From: Streptomyces sp. RKAG293
GTDB lineage: Bacteria; Actinomycetota; Actinomycetes; Streptomycetales; Streptomycetaceae
Reading direction: 5' to 3'
DNA length: 64,000 bases
Assembly: GCF_023701745.1 (NCBI RefSeq)
Contig: NZ_JAJOZB010000001.1
Span: 8,231,001 to 8,295,000, forward strand
A model generated the notes under the pieces. The model searched no databases. It was not told where the DNA came from and saw only the letters and a program-made list of their open reading frames with translations. Positions 52,487 through 61,170 of this stretch are shown here, piece by piece. The position numbers and the translations under genes are program-made. The stretch's first letter is position 1. The number at the start of each line of letters is the position of its first letter.

Positions 52487-54187
52487 GTGGGTTACGCCCA
52501 TGACTACGCGACCGCGGTGATGCGGCGCGGCAGGGTCGCGATGGAGCCCGTCGACTTCGTACCCGACTGGGACGACCGGCCCAGGAAAGAGAAGTTCTAC
52601 CCCGGGGCCGAGCGGTTCCCGCTGCCCGACGGCGACTTCCCCGAGGACGCCTCCGTCGAGCGCGGTCTGTCAGGAACCGGGGGCGACGCGGAGTTCAGCC
52701 TGCCGCTGCTCGGCGGGATGCTGCGTGACTCCTACGGCCTGGTGGGACGGCGGCTGGCCGTACAGGCCAACACCGACCTGGGTTCGCTGCCGCTGTACAC
52801 CCACGCCAACTGGTCACGCGGTACCGCGTCGGGCGGCGGCCTCTACCCCGTCGGGGTGCACTGGGTGAGCGGCCCGAGCGGGCCGCTGACACCGGGCGTC
52901 TACCACTACTCGCCCGCCCACCACGCCATGCAGCGCCTGCTGTCGGGCGATGTGACGGGCGAGGTGCGGGCCGCGCTGGGCGGGGCGGGGCCGGACGGGG
53001 AACTGCCGGACGGAAACACGGACCAGTTCCTGGTGCTCGGGATCCGCTTCTGGCAGAACGCGTTCAAATACAACAGCTTCAGCTACCACGCCGTGACGAT
53101 GGACATCGGCGCACTGCTGCAGACCTGGCGGATGTGGGCGCGGTCCCGGGGACTGCGGATGGAACCCGCCCTGTGGTTCGACGAGGAGCGGCTCGGGCGG
53201 CTGCTCGGGTTCCCGGCCGGGGAGGAGGGCGTCTTCGCCGTCGTCCCGCTGCGCTGGGAAGGAGCCCCGGCCGAACGGGCCCATCCGGCCGGCGCGCCCG
53301 GCGAGGGCGCGTACGGCGGCGGCGTCCAGCGCCGTACGGAGGAGCGCTCCCGTCAGGTCATCTCCTTCGACACCGTCCTGAGGATGCACGACGCGACCAC
53401 CCGGGCCGCGCGTGAACGCCCGGCCCCCGGAGCGCTGGACGCGGCCGCCGCGCCGCCCGTGCCGGCCGGCGGCGAACGCCGCCCGCTGCCGCCCGCCGCG
53501 CCCATGACGCTGAGCGTGCGCCGGGCGCTGCGAGCGCGGCGCAGCAGCTTCGGACGCTTCACCGGCCAGCGGCCGCTGGCCGCGGCGCAGCTCGCCGCGG
53601 CACTGCGGGCGGCGGTCGCGGGAGCGGGTCTGACCAGCGACGCGGTCGGACCGGGAAGTGCGCCGCTCACCTCGCTGTACGTCTTCGTCAACCATGTCGA
53701 GGGGATCGACCCGGGGATCTACGTCCATGACGCGGCCGCCGGTGAACTGCGGCTGCTGACGGCCGGCCCGCCGGGATCGTTCCTGCAGGCCAACTACTTC
53801 CTGGCCAACTACAACCTGGAGCACGCGGCCGCCGTCATCGTGCCGGCCGTCAGGACCCACGCCGTCCTGGACGCCGTCGGCGACCGCGGCTACCGGCTGG
53901 TCAGCGCGGCCATCGGAGCCGCCGCCCAGGCGGTGTACACGGCGACGGCCGCCGCCGGCGCGGCCTGCGGGGTCGCACTCGGCTTCGACAGCGTCTCCTT
54001 CGCCGAGGAACTCGGACTGGCCGCGACCGGCGAACTGCCGCTGCTGCTGATGATGATCGGCAACGAGCGGGAGCGGCCCGCGGACTTCCGCTACGACCTG
54101 GTGTCGTCCACGAACCCGGACCCGCGGCCCGCACCACGGTCCCCGTCCCCGGACCCGGACGTCCGCAGCCGACAGGGGACCCGATGA
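52487..54187 (+). CDS. two-domain SagB-type azoline dehydrogenase
   Basis: A 566-residue FMN enzyme with two nitroreductase-like halves. The first (residues 70-300) has NWSRGTASGGGLYPVGVHW, PGVYHYSPAHHAMQRL and DIGALLQTWRMWARSRGL. The second (335-545) has LRARRSSFGRFTGQRPL, PGIYVHDAAAGELRLL and VSAAIGAAAQAVYTATAAAG. It would oxidise thiazolines and oxazolines to aromatic azoles. In thiopeptide clusters this protein (for example TbtE in thiomuracin) follows the cyclodehydratase, as here. GTG start with AGAGAGGACC in front; the last codons overlap the LanB start. Confidence 0.9.
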   Translation: MGYAHDYATAVMRRGRVAMEPVDFVPDWDDRPRKEKFYPGAERFPLPDGDFPEDASVERGLSGTGGDAEFSLPLLGGMLRDSYGLVGRRLAVQANTDLGSLPLYTHANWSRGTASGGGLYPVGVHWVSGPSGPLTPGVYHYSPAHHAMQRLLSGDVTGEVRAALGGAGPDGELPDGNTDQFLVLGIRFWQNAFKYNSFSYHAVTMDIGALLQTWRMWARSRGLRMEPALWFDEERLGRLLGFPAGEEGVFAVVPLRWEGAPAERAHPAGAPGEGAYGGGVQRRTEERSRQVISFDTVLRMHDATTRAARERPAPGALDAAAAPPVPAGGERRPLPPAAPMTLSVRRALRARRSSFGRFTGQRPLAAAQLAAALRAAVAGAGLTSDAVGPGSAPLTSLYVFVNHVEGIDPGIYVHDAAAGELRLLTAGPPGSFLQANYFLANYNLEHAAAVIVPAVRTHAVLDAVGDRGYRLVSAAIGAAAQAVYTATAAAGAACGVALGFDSVSFAEELGLAATGELPLLLMMIGNERERPADFRYDLVSSTNPDPRPAPRSPSPDPDVRSRQGTR

Positions 54188-57012
54188 GCACCTCGCTGGA
54201 ACGTACCGCGGAACCCGCCGCAGCCCCCGAACCGGGCCGCCTCTCCCGTCACTTCATGCTCCGGCTCGCCGGTCTGCCCGTCGAATCGGTGCAGAGCCTG
54301 CGCAGCCCCGCCGCCCGGCGGTGGGCCGACGAGGTGCTGGCCGAGGAGAACCGGTTGCGGGAGCTGGGCGCGCTGCTGAGCGGACCGCTCGCCGCGTTCG
54401 TCACCGACAACACCGACGACCGCTCGCGCCGCCAGGTGCTCGAGCTGCGCCGCCAGGTGTTCAACAACCGGCTACCGAAGGACGTGCCGGCGGCCCTCAC
54501 CCTGGCCGCCCGGTTCGACGACCCGACCGCGCGGGAACTCGCCGGCTGGCTGCGGGACCGGGCGGAGCTGGAGTCGCTGCGCGCCCGTGGCCCCGAGTTG
54601 CTGACCGCGGAACTGGACCGCGGGCGCGCAGCGTTGCGGAAGCTCGCCGCGGAGGACCAGCTGCGGCTGGGACTGCTGCTGGCCTCTCCCACGCTGGACG
54701 GGCAGCTGGACGCCTACATCCGCGGCGCGTCGTCCACCGCGGGCAAGCGCGGCCGCAAGATCGAGCGGTCCCTGCTGGCCTACCTCTACCGCACCGCGTG
54801 CAAGACCAGCCCGTTCAGCACCTTCACCGGCGTCGCGCTGGGGGAGTTCCAGGACGGGGCCGCGCCGGACGGAGCACCTGGTGTCCGTTCCGACGGCACG
54901 ACGGACGTCGCCGAGCAGTGGTCGAGCCATCCGCGGCTGAACGTCGTGGTCCTGTGGCGGCTCGCCGAAGCCGTCGCCGCCGATGAGGAGCGCCGCGGGG
55001 ACCTGCACGTATCGCTCGCCTCCGGCTGGGAACTGGACGAGGAGCGGGTCCGCTTCGTCCGCCGCTCGGTGACCGCAGGCGACGACGACGCCGCGATCAG
55101 CTTCGACGCGGCCCGCGACCGGCTGTTCTTCCTGCGCCGCAGCGGCGCCCTGGAGGCCATGCTCACCCTCTTCCGGGACCGGCCCGGCATCCGGTACCGG
55201 GAACTGGCGCACTGGCTGACGGCCGAACGCGGAGCCACCGCCGAGGAGGCCGGCCGCTATCTGTCCGCGCTGCTGCAACTCGGCATGGTGCAACTGTCCG
55301 GCCTGTACCCGGAGGTGCACAGCCAGGATCCGCTGCGGGCCTTCCAGTCCGCGCTGCGGTCGGTCGGCCGTCCCTGGGCGGACACCGCCGCCGCGCGGCT
55401 GGACGGGCCCGCGTCCTGCGTCGCACGGTACGCGGCGGCGCCGCTGGCCGGCCGTCGCGCGCTGCTCGCCGAGCTGCGCCGCGAACTGCTCGGGGTGCTG
55501 GAGTCCCTGGCCCCGGACGGCCCGGCCGGGGAGCGGAACCCGCACCGGACACTGCCGCAGACCCTGCTCTACGAGGACTCCCGCGCGGCGGAGCAGGTCA
55601 CCGGCGCCGATCTGCGGACCTGGACCGAGCTGGCCGCCGATCCGCTGCGCTCACTGGCCCGGATCCTGCCCGCCTTCGACGTCTCGCTCGCCCAGCGGCT
55701 GACGTTCAAGGGCTTCTTCCTGGCCCGCCACGGCCGCGGAGCGCGCTGCGACGACCTGCTGAAGCTCGTGCACGACTTCCACGAGGACATCTTCGACCAG
55801 TACCTGAGCTTCAGTTCCCAGCAGAGCGGACACGACCCGAAGGACGGCCACCCGCCCGAGGAGAACTGGCTGGAACTGCCGCAGATCACCGCCCTGGACG
55901 CGGCACGGGCCGAGTTCGTCCGCCGGATGCGGGTGCTGTGGGAGGAGCGCGCACGGGACGCGGAGGAACTCCGCCTCGACGACGCCTTCGTCGACGCGGT
56001 GGCCGCCGAACTCGGGCCGCTCTCCCGGCACTTCGACCCGCAGAGCCACTTCCTGCAACTGGTCAGCAGGGACGAGGACCCGCTGGTCGTCCTCAACGGG
56101 TCCTTCGGCGGGCTGTGTTTCCCGTTCACGCGCTTCACGCACTGCTTCGACACCCCCGCCGACGACCCGGGACTCTCCGAGCGGCTGCTCGGCACGCTGC
56201 GCGGGGTCCGGCCGGACGGGGCGCTGTTCGCCGAGATCACCGCCGGCTCGGCCACCACCAACCTCAATCTGCACGGCCGGCTGACCGACCACCAGATCCT
56301 GTGCCCCGGGGAGACCAGCTCCGCCCCGCCCGACAGCCGCATCGACCTCGACGACCTGTACGTGGAGCACGATGCCGCCGCCGACCGGCTGGTGGTGCGC
56401 TCCCGGCGGCTCGGCAAGGAGATCATCCCGCTCTATCTGGGCTATCTGGTGCCGATGGTGCTGCCGGAGATCCCCCGCACCCTGCTCCTGCTCTCGCCCA
56501 CCTCCAAGACCGGCCTGGACGTCTGGACGGGCGTACCGGCCGCGGCGGCGCACGAGGGGGTGACGCTCCGGCCACGGGTGCGGCACGGGTCCGTGGTGCT
56601 TAGCCGCCGGGGCTGGACCGCCCTGTCGGCCACCCTGCCGCAGCGCCCGACCGGACAGGGCGACGCCGACTGGTTCCTCGGCTGGCAGCGCTGGCGGCAC
56701 ACCCACCGCATACCGGGCCAGGTCTTCGCCACGGTGCTGGCGGGCGATGGGACGGGGCAGCCGGCCGGTTGGAGCGGTGGCTCCAAACCGCACTACGTCG
56801 ACTTCGAGAGCCCCCTGTCGCTGGTCGCCTTCGAAGCCCTGCTGGGCGACCGGAAGTCCCGGGTGCTGCTGGAGGAGATGCTGCCCGCCGAGGACCAGCT
56901 GCACGTCAGATCAGGACGCGGCCGGCACGTCGCGGAGCTCGCCGTGGAGATCTTCCCCGGCCGTTCGCCCCACCCCACCACCGACCGGGAAGGACACGGT
57001 GAGCGGACATGA
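54184..57012 (+). CDS. split LanB, tRNA-glutamyl dehydratase (glutamylation protein)
   Basis: A 942-residue lantibiotic-dehydratase N-terminal protein. Landmarks are RLSRHFMLRLAGLPVES at the start, KRGRKIERSLLAYLYRTACKTSPFSTFTGVALG around residue 195, and LNGSFGGLCFPFTRF near 640. These proteins take glutamate from Glu-tRNA and attach it to Ser/Thr of the precursor, the first half of making dehydroalanine and dehydrobutyrine. The C-terminal elimination domain of full-length LanB is absent and is supplied by the next gene, which overlaps it by four bases. This split form is the one found in thiopeptide and goadsporin clusters. Confidence 0.93.
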   Translation: MSTSLERTAEPAAAPEPGRLSRHFMLRLAGLPVESVQSLRSPAARRWADEVLAEENRLRELGALLSGPLAAFVTDNTDDRSRRQVLELRRQVFNNRLPKDVPAALTLAARFDDPTARELAGWLRDRAELESLRARGPELLTAELDRGRAALRKLAAEDQLRLGLLLASPTLDGQLDAYIRGASSTAGKRGRKIERSLLAYLYRTACKTSPFSTFTGVALGEFQDGAAPDGAPGVRSDGTTDVAEQWSSHPRLNVVVLWRLAEAVAADEERRGDLHVSLASGWELDEERVRFVRRSVTAGDDDAAISFDAARDRLFFLRRSGALEAMLTLFRDRPGIRYRELAHWLTAERGATAEEAGRYLSALLQLGMVQLSGLYPEVHSQDPLRAFQSALRSVGRPWADTAAARLDGPASCVARYAAAPLAGRRALLAELRRELLGVLESLAPDGPAGERNPHRTLPQTLLYEDSRAAEQVTGADLRTWTELAADPLRSLARILPAFDVSLAQRLTFKGFFLARHGRGARCDDLLKLVHDFHEDIFDQYLSFSSQQSGHDPKDGHPPEENWLELPQITALDAARAEFVRRMRVLWEERARDAEELRLDDAFVDAVAAELGPLSRHFDPQSHFLQLVSRDEDPLVVLNGSFGGLCFPFTRFTHCFDTPADDPGLSERLLGTLRGVRPDGALFAEITAGSATTNLNLHGRLTDHQILCPGETSSAPPDSRIDLDDLYVEHDAAADRLVVRSRRLGKEIIPLYLGYLVPMVLPEIPRTLLLLSPTSKTGLDVWTGVPAAAAHEGVTLRPRVRHGSVVLSRRGWTALSATLPQRPTGQGDADWFLGWQRWRHTHRIPGQVFATVLAGDGTGQPAGWSGGSKPHYVDFESPLSLVAFEALLGDRKSRVLLEEMLPAEDQLHVRSGRGRHVAELAVEIFPGRSPHPTTDREGHGERT

Positions 57013-58091
57013 CCTCACCCGCGCTGGAGACCGCCCGCACCACACCACAGGAGACCGCGCCCGGTGAGTGGCAGGCACTGCACATCTTCTACGCGGCGAG
57101 CCCCCGCCCGCTGCTGCTGGAGTGCGTCAAGCCGCTGGTGGAGGAACTGACCGAGCAGGGGCTGCTGTCCGGCCACTTCTTCATCAACTACTGGCTGCAG
57201 GGGCCGCATGTGCGACTGCGGCTGAAGCCGTCGAGCGCCGCCGCCACCCAGCAGGTGCGCGAGCGCGCCTACGAGGCGGTCGGGGCGTTCCTGCGCAGGC
57301 GCCCGGCCCTGTACGAGGTGAAGGCCGGCTTCCTGGCCGACCTGTACAACACGCTGTTCGAGCTCGAGTACACCGAGGACCAGCGCGAGCTGCTGATGGG
57401 CCCCGACGGCCGGATGCTGCTGCGCGACAACAACTCCGCGAGCTTCGAGGAGTACGAGCCCGAGTACGGCAAGTACGGCGGCCCGGCCGGGGTCGAACTC
57501 GCCGAGTGGCACTTCGAGCACTCCAGCGATCTGGTCGTGGAGTCGCTGCGGTCGATGAACCTGCACCTGCGGACCGTGCTCCTGGGTGTCTCGGCCCAGC
57601 TGATGATGGTGATGTCCGCGGTCTTCCTCGGCGAGGAGGAGGAGATCGCCCGGTTCCTCGAGCACTATCACGCGTTCTGGGACGGTGCCTTCTCGGACAC
57701 CAACTTCACCGCCAGGAAGGGCTACGACCGCGCCTACACGGAGATGGGCCCCGAACTCGGCCGGCGCTTCGGCGAGATCCGCGCGGCGATCGCCCGGGGA
57801 ACGGACGACGAGCTGCCGGGCTTCCTGCGCGGCTGGGCGGCCCACTGCCGTGAACTCGCGGGCCGGGTGCGGGAGCTGGCGGTGCGCGGGGAGCTGGAGT
57901 TCCAGTCCTGGAGCGGCGGCGACGACTTCCGGGTGACCGACCCGGTCCGCGCGCTGCCGATCCTGATGTCCCCGTACATGCATATGACCAACAACCGGAT
58001 GTCGGTGACCATCCGGGACGAGGCGTTCCTCAGTTACGTCCTGGCCCGCGCGCTGCGCGAGTCGGGCGCGCCGCCGGAGGGTGAGCGGTGA
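57009..58091 (+). CDS. thiopeptide-type small LanB (elimination protein, or pyridine synthase)
   Basis: A 360-residue SpaB_C / thiopep_ocin family protein: WQALHIFYAASPRPLLLECV, HFFINYWLQGPHVRLRLK, EPEYGKYGGPAGVELAEWHF and the late PYMHMTNNRMSVTIRDEAFL. The family contains both glutamate-elimination proteins (TbtC-like) and pyridine synthases (TbtD-like). The YxxYGG...AE..F motif and its direct coupling to the glutamylation protein favour elimination. It is the only member in the window; if it is the eliminase, no pyridine synthase is present here and the product would be linear. Confidence 0.88.
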   Translation: MTSPALETARTTPQETAPGEWQALHIFYAASPRPLLLECVKPLVEELTEQGLLSGHFFINYWLQGPHVRLRLKPSSAAATQQVRERAYEAVGAFLRRRPALYEVKAGFLADLYNTLFELEYTEDQRELLMGPDGRMLLRDNNSASFEEYEPEYGKYGGPAGVELAEWHFEHSSDLVVESLRSMNLHLRTVLLGVSAQLMMVMSAVFLGEEEEIARFLEHYHAFWDGAFSDTNFTARKGYDRAYTEMGPELGRRFGEIRAAIARGTDDELPGFLRGWAAHCRELAGRVRELAVRGELEFQSWSGGDDFRVTDPVRALPILMSPYMHMTNNRMSVTIRDEAFLSYVLARALRESGAPPEGER

Positions 58092-60418
58092 CCGCGACCG
58101 TACTGCGGGACCTGCGCCCGCGGAGCCGTCCCGACCTGCTGGTCGGCCCGCCGGTGCTGCGCGGGCGCACCGAGATCCACCCGGTCAAGGACCCGGTCGG
58201 CGGACGGCGGTTCGAGCTGCGCGCCAAGGAGCACTTCGTGCTGACCCGGCTCGACGGGGTGCGGACGCTCGACGAGATCGGCGAGGAGTACGCCCGGCGG
58301 TTCGGCGCCCGGCTCGGCGACGCGCACTGGCAGCAGCTCCTCGGACTGCTGCACGCCCGGCGGCTGCTCGCCGGCGACCAGCGGCCGCCGGAAGCGGCCG
58401 CGCCGCGGACCGCCGACGACCCCGCGCCGGCCAGGTCGACGCTGTTCAGCGGGCGTACGCGGCTGGTCGCCGATGCGGGAGCGCTGATCGAGGGGCTGCA
58501 CCGGCGCACCGGCTTCGCGCGGACCCGGCTGTTCCTGGGTTCGCTGCTGGCCCTGAGCACCGTGATGCTGGTCCAGCTCGGCACCGAGTCCGGCACGCTG
58601 CGGCACGATCTGACGGAGCTCCACCGCCGTCCGGTGCTGCTGCTGGCGGTGGGCGTGGCCCTGTGGGTGAGCCTGGCGCTGCACGAGCTGGCGCACGGCC
58701 TGGTCGGCCGGGCCTTCGGCGGCACCGTCTCCGAGATCGGGCTGCGCTGGCGGCTGCCGGCGACGTACCTGTACTGCCTGGTCCAGGACGTGCCGTTCTT
58801 CGCCAGGCGCCGGCACCAGATGGCGACCGCGGCCGCGGGACCCGCCATGAACGTGGTGTTCCTGCTGCCCTTCTGGCCGGTGTGGACGCTGCTGCCGAAG
58901 GAGGACCCGGCGCACTACGCGCTCGGCGGGATGATGGTGCTCGGCTGCGCCATCGCGGCCGCCAACCTGCTGCCGCTGCCGCCGCTGGACGGGTACAAAC
59001 TGCTCGGCTACGGGCTGGGCGCGAGCCGGCTCGCCACCGACAGCTGTACCTTCCTGCGTGAGTCGGCGACCGCGCTGTTCCGGCCGGGCGAGGGCGCCCG
59101 CGCCTACCCGGTACGGGCGCGCGTCGTCTATGCCGGCTACGGACTCGCGGCCGGCGCCCTGACGGTCGGGGCGGCGATCGCCCTCCTCGGCGGCTGCACC
59201 TGGTTCCTGGCCGACCACTACGGAATCCTCGCCGCACTGGCCCCGGTCCTGCTGCTGGCCGCTGCGGTCGTGCTGTGGCGGCTGGGTCTGGCAGCGCGCG
59301 GCAGGGCCGAGCGCGACAAGGGCGAGCGGGAGAAGGCCGAGCGGGAGAAGGCCGAGCGCGACAAGGGCGGGCCTGAGAAGTCCGATCCTGATAAGGCCGC
59401 CGCCGACGTCCCGGCAGACGAACGTCCCCCGGCGGCCCCGCCCGCCCCATCCCCGACGCAGACCCCGGCACATCCCCAGGCAAGGGAACGTGAGATGACC
59501 TCAGTGGAAGCCGCCCCCGGCGCGGCCGTGGCGATCGAGGACGTACACAAGCGCTACGGCCCGGTCCATGCCGTCGACGGTGTCTCGCTCACGGTGCGGA
59601 GAGGGGAGTTCTTCGGGATCCTCGGACCCAACGGCGCCGGCAAGACCACCCTCATCGAGATGGTCGAAGGGCTGCGCCAGGCCGACTCGGGCTCGGTCAC
59701 CGTCCTCGGTTCCGCGCCCTGGCCCCGCAACACCGCACTGCTCCAGCGGATGGGAGTGCAGACCCAGGCGTCGGCCTTCTTCACCCGGCTGACCGCCATG
59801 GAACACCTGCGGACCGTCGGCATGCTCTACGGGCTGCTGCCGGACGCCGCCGACCGGGCGCTGCGGCTGGTCGGGCTGACGGACCGACCCGATGTACGGG
59901 TCGACGACCTGTCGGGGGGCCAGCGGCAGCGGCTGGCCATCGCTACCGCGCTGATCCACGACCCCGAGCTGATCCTGCTCGACGAACCCACCGCCGCCCT
60001 GGACCCGGAGGCCCGCCGGGCCCTGTGGGGCGTGCTGCGGACCCTGAAGAGCGAAGGGCGCACGATCGTCCACACCACCCACCACCTGGACGAGGCGGAA
60101 GCACTCTGCGACCGGGTGGCGATCATGGCGGAGGGCCGGATCATCGCGCTGGACAGCCCGGCCAACCTGATCCGCGACCTGAAGGCACCGACCCGGGTGC
60201 TCGTCCCCGCCGACCGGATCACCGTCGAACGGGCCCGGGCCATCGACGGCGCGGACACGGCCGTGCTCGACGGCGGCGAGGTCGTCATCGAGACCCGGTC
60301 CGCGGGCCGGGTCCTCATCGCGGTGGGGGAGATCGCCGGGCTCGACGCCGTGCAGACCCGCACGGCGACCCTGGAGGACGCCTACCTCGAACTGACCGGA
60401 TCGGAGCACCGACTGTGA
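58088..60418 (+). CDS. fusion of PqqD-like domain, M50 zinc protease and ABC ATPase
   Basis: A 776-residue protein in one uninterrupted frame. Residues 25-90 are PqqD-like (FELRAKEHFVLTRLDGVRTLDEIGEEYARRF), a leader-binding type fold. Residues 150-430 are a membrane M50 metalloprotease with HELAH at 199-203 and NLLPLPPLDG at 293-302. Residues 432-470 are a charged linker with repeats like EREKAERDKG. Residues 476-776 are an ABC ATPase: Walker A GPNGAGKT at 513-520, signature LSGGQ at 608-612, Walker B Asp632-Glu633. It could cut the leader at the membrane and drive export with the permease encoded next. An internal ATG at 59495 with AAGGGAAC in front may also give a free ATPase. Confidence 0.88.
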   Translation: MTATVLRDLRPRSRPDLLVGPPVLRGRTEIHPVKDPVGGRRFELRAKEHFVLTRLDGVRTLDEIGEEYARRFGARLGDAHWQQLLGLLHARRLLAGDQRPPEAAAPRTADDPAPARSTLFSGRTRLVADAGALIEGLHRRTGFARTRLFLGSLLALSTVMLVQLGTESGTLRHDLTELHRRPVLLLAVGVALWVSLALHELAHGLVGRAFGGTVSEIGLRWRLPATYLYCLVQDVPFFARRRHQMATAAAGPAMNVVFLLPFWPVWTLLPKEDPAHYALGGMMVLGCAIAAANLLPLPPLDGYKLLGYGLGASRLATDSCTFLRESATALFRPGEGARAYPVRARVVYAGYGLAAGALTVGAAIALLGGCTWFLADHYGILAALAPVLLLAAAVVLWRLGLAARGRAERDKGEREKAEREKAERDKGGPEKSDPDKAAADVPADERPPAAPPAPSPTQTPAHPQAREREMTSVEAAPGAAVAIEDVHKRYGPVHAVDGVSLTVRRGEFFGILGPNGAGKTTLIEMVEGLRQADSGSVTVLGSAPWPRNTALLQRMGVQTQASAFFTRLTAMEHLRTVGMLYGLLPDAADRALRLVGLTDRPDVRVDDLSGGQRQRLAIATALIHDPELILLDEPTAALDPEARRALWGVLRTLKSEGRTIVHTTHHLDEAEALCDRVAIMAEGRIIALDSPANLIRDLKAPTRVLVPADRITVERARAIDGADTAVLDGGEVVIETRSAGRVLIAVGEIAGLDAVQTRTATLEDAYLELTGSEHRL

Positions 60419-61170
60419 GCGCGTACACCGCACTGACCAGGGCCAACTACCGTGCCTACGTCCGGGATCGCACGACCGTCTTCTTCACCTTCGCCTTCCC
60501 GCTGCTCTTCCTCGTCGTGTTCGGGCTGATCTTCAAGGGGCAGACGGTGGAGGACGGCGGCCCGCCGTACATCAACTACATCGCGCCCGGAGTGCTGTCC
60601 TGGGGAGTCGGCAACGCCGCGATGTTCGGGGTGGCCTTCACCCTCATGCACTGGCGCCGTGACGACATCCTCCGGCTGATCTGGCGCACCCCCACGTCCC
60701 TGCCGTCGGTGCTCGGCTCCCGCTACGCCGTCGCGGTCGGAGTGGGCCTGGTGCAGGCCGCGTTGTTCGTCGGGATCGCCCTGCTGCCGCTGTTCGGACT
60801 GCACCTGGCGAACACCTGGCCGCTGGCCGTGCCGGTGCTGGTGCTCGGCATCACCACGTTCATGGCCCTGGGGCTGGTCGTCGGCAGCATCGCGGACACT
60901 CCGGAGGCGGTGGCGGCGATCGCCAACTGCATCATGGTGCCGATGGCGTTCCTCTCCGGCTCGTTCTACCCCAGCGATCTGATGCCCGGCTTCCTGCGCA
61001 CCTTCTCGCGGGCCCTGCCGCTGCGGTACTTCAACGACGGCATCATCGGCGTGCTGTCCAACCGCGGCAGTTCGACGGACCTCGCCGTGGCCTGCGCGGG
61101 TCTGATCGGCTTCACCGCGGTGTTCGCGCTGATCGCCGCCAAGACCTTCCGCTGGAGCAACCGGGGATGA
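60415..61170 (+). CDS. ABC-2 type transporter permease
   Basis: A 251-residue membrane protein with six helices of the ABC-2 type (TTVFFTFAFPLLFLVVFGLIF at the start; VAAIANCIMVPMAFLSGSFYP near residue 185). It would pair with the ATPase part of the preceding fusion to export or give immunity to the finished peptide. GTG start overlapping the ATPase stop (GTGA), and its own stop overlaps the second YcaO (ATGA). Confidence 0.88.
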   Translation: MSAYTALTRANYRAYVRDRTTVFFTFAFPLLFLVVFGLIFKGQTVEDGGPPYINYIAPGVLSWGVGNAAMFGVAFTLMHWRRDDILRLIWRTPTSLPSVLGSRYAVAVGVGLVQAALFVGIALLPLFGLHLANTWPLAVPVLVLGITTFMALGLVVGSIADTPEAVAAIANCIMVPMAFLSGSFYPSDLMPGFLRTFSRALPLRYFNDGIIGVLSNRGSSTDLAVACAGLIGFTAVFALIAAKTFRWSNRG

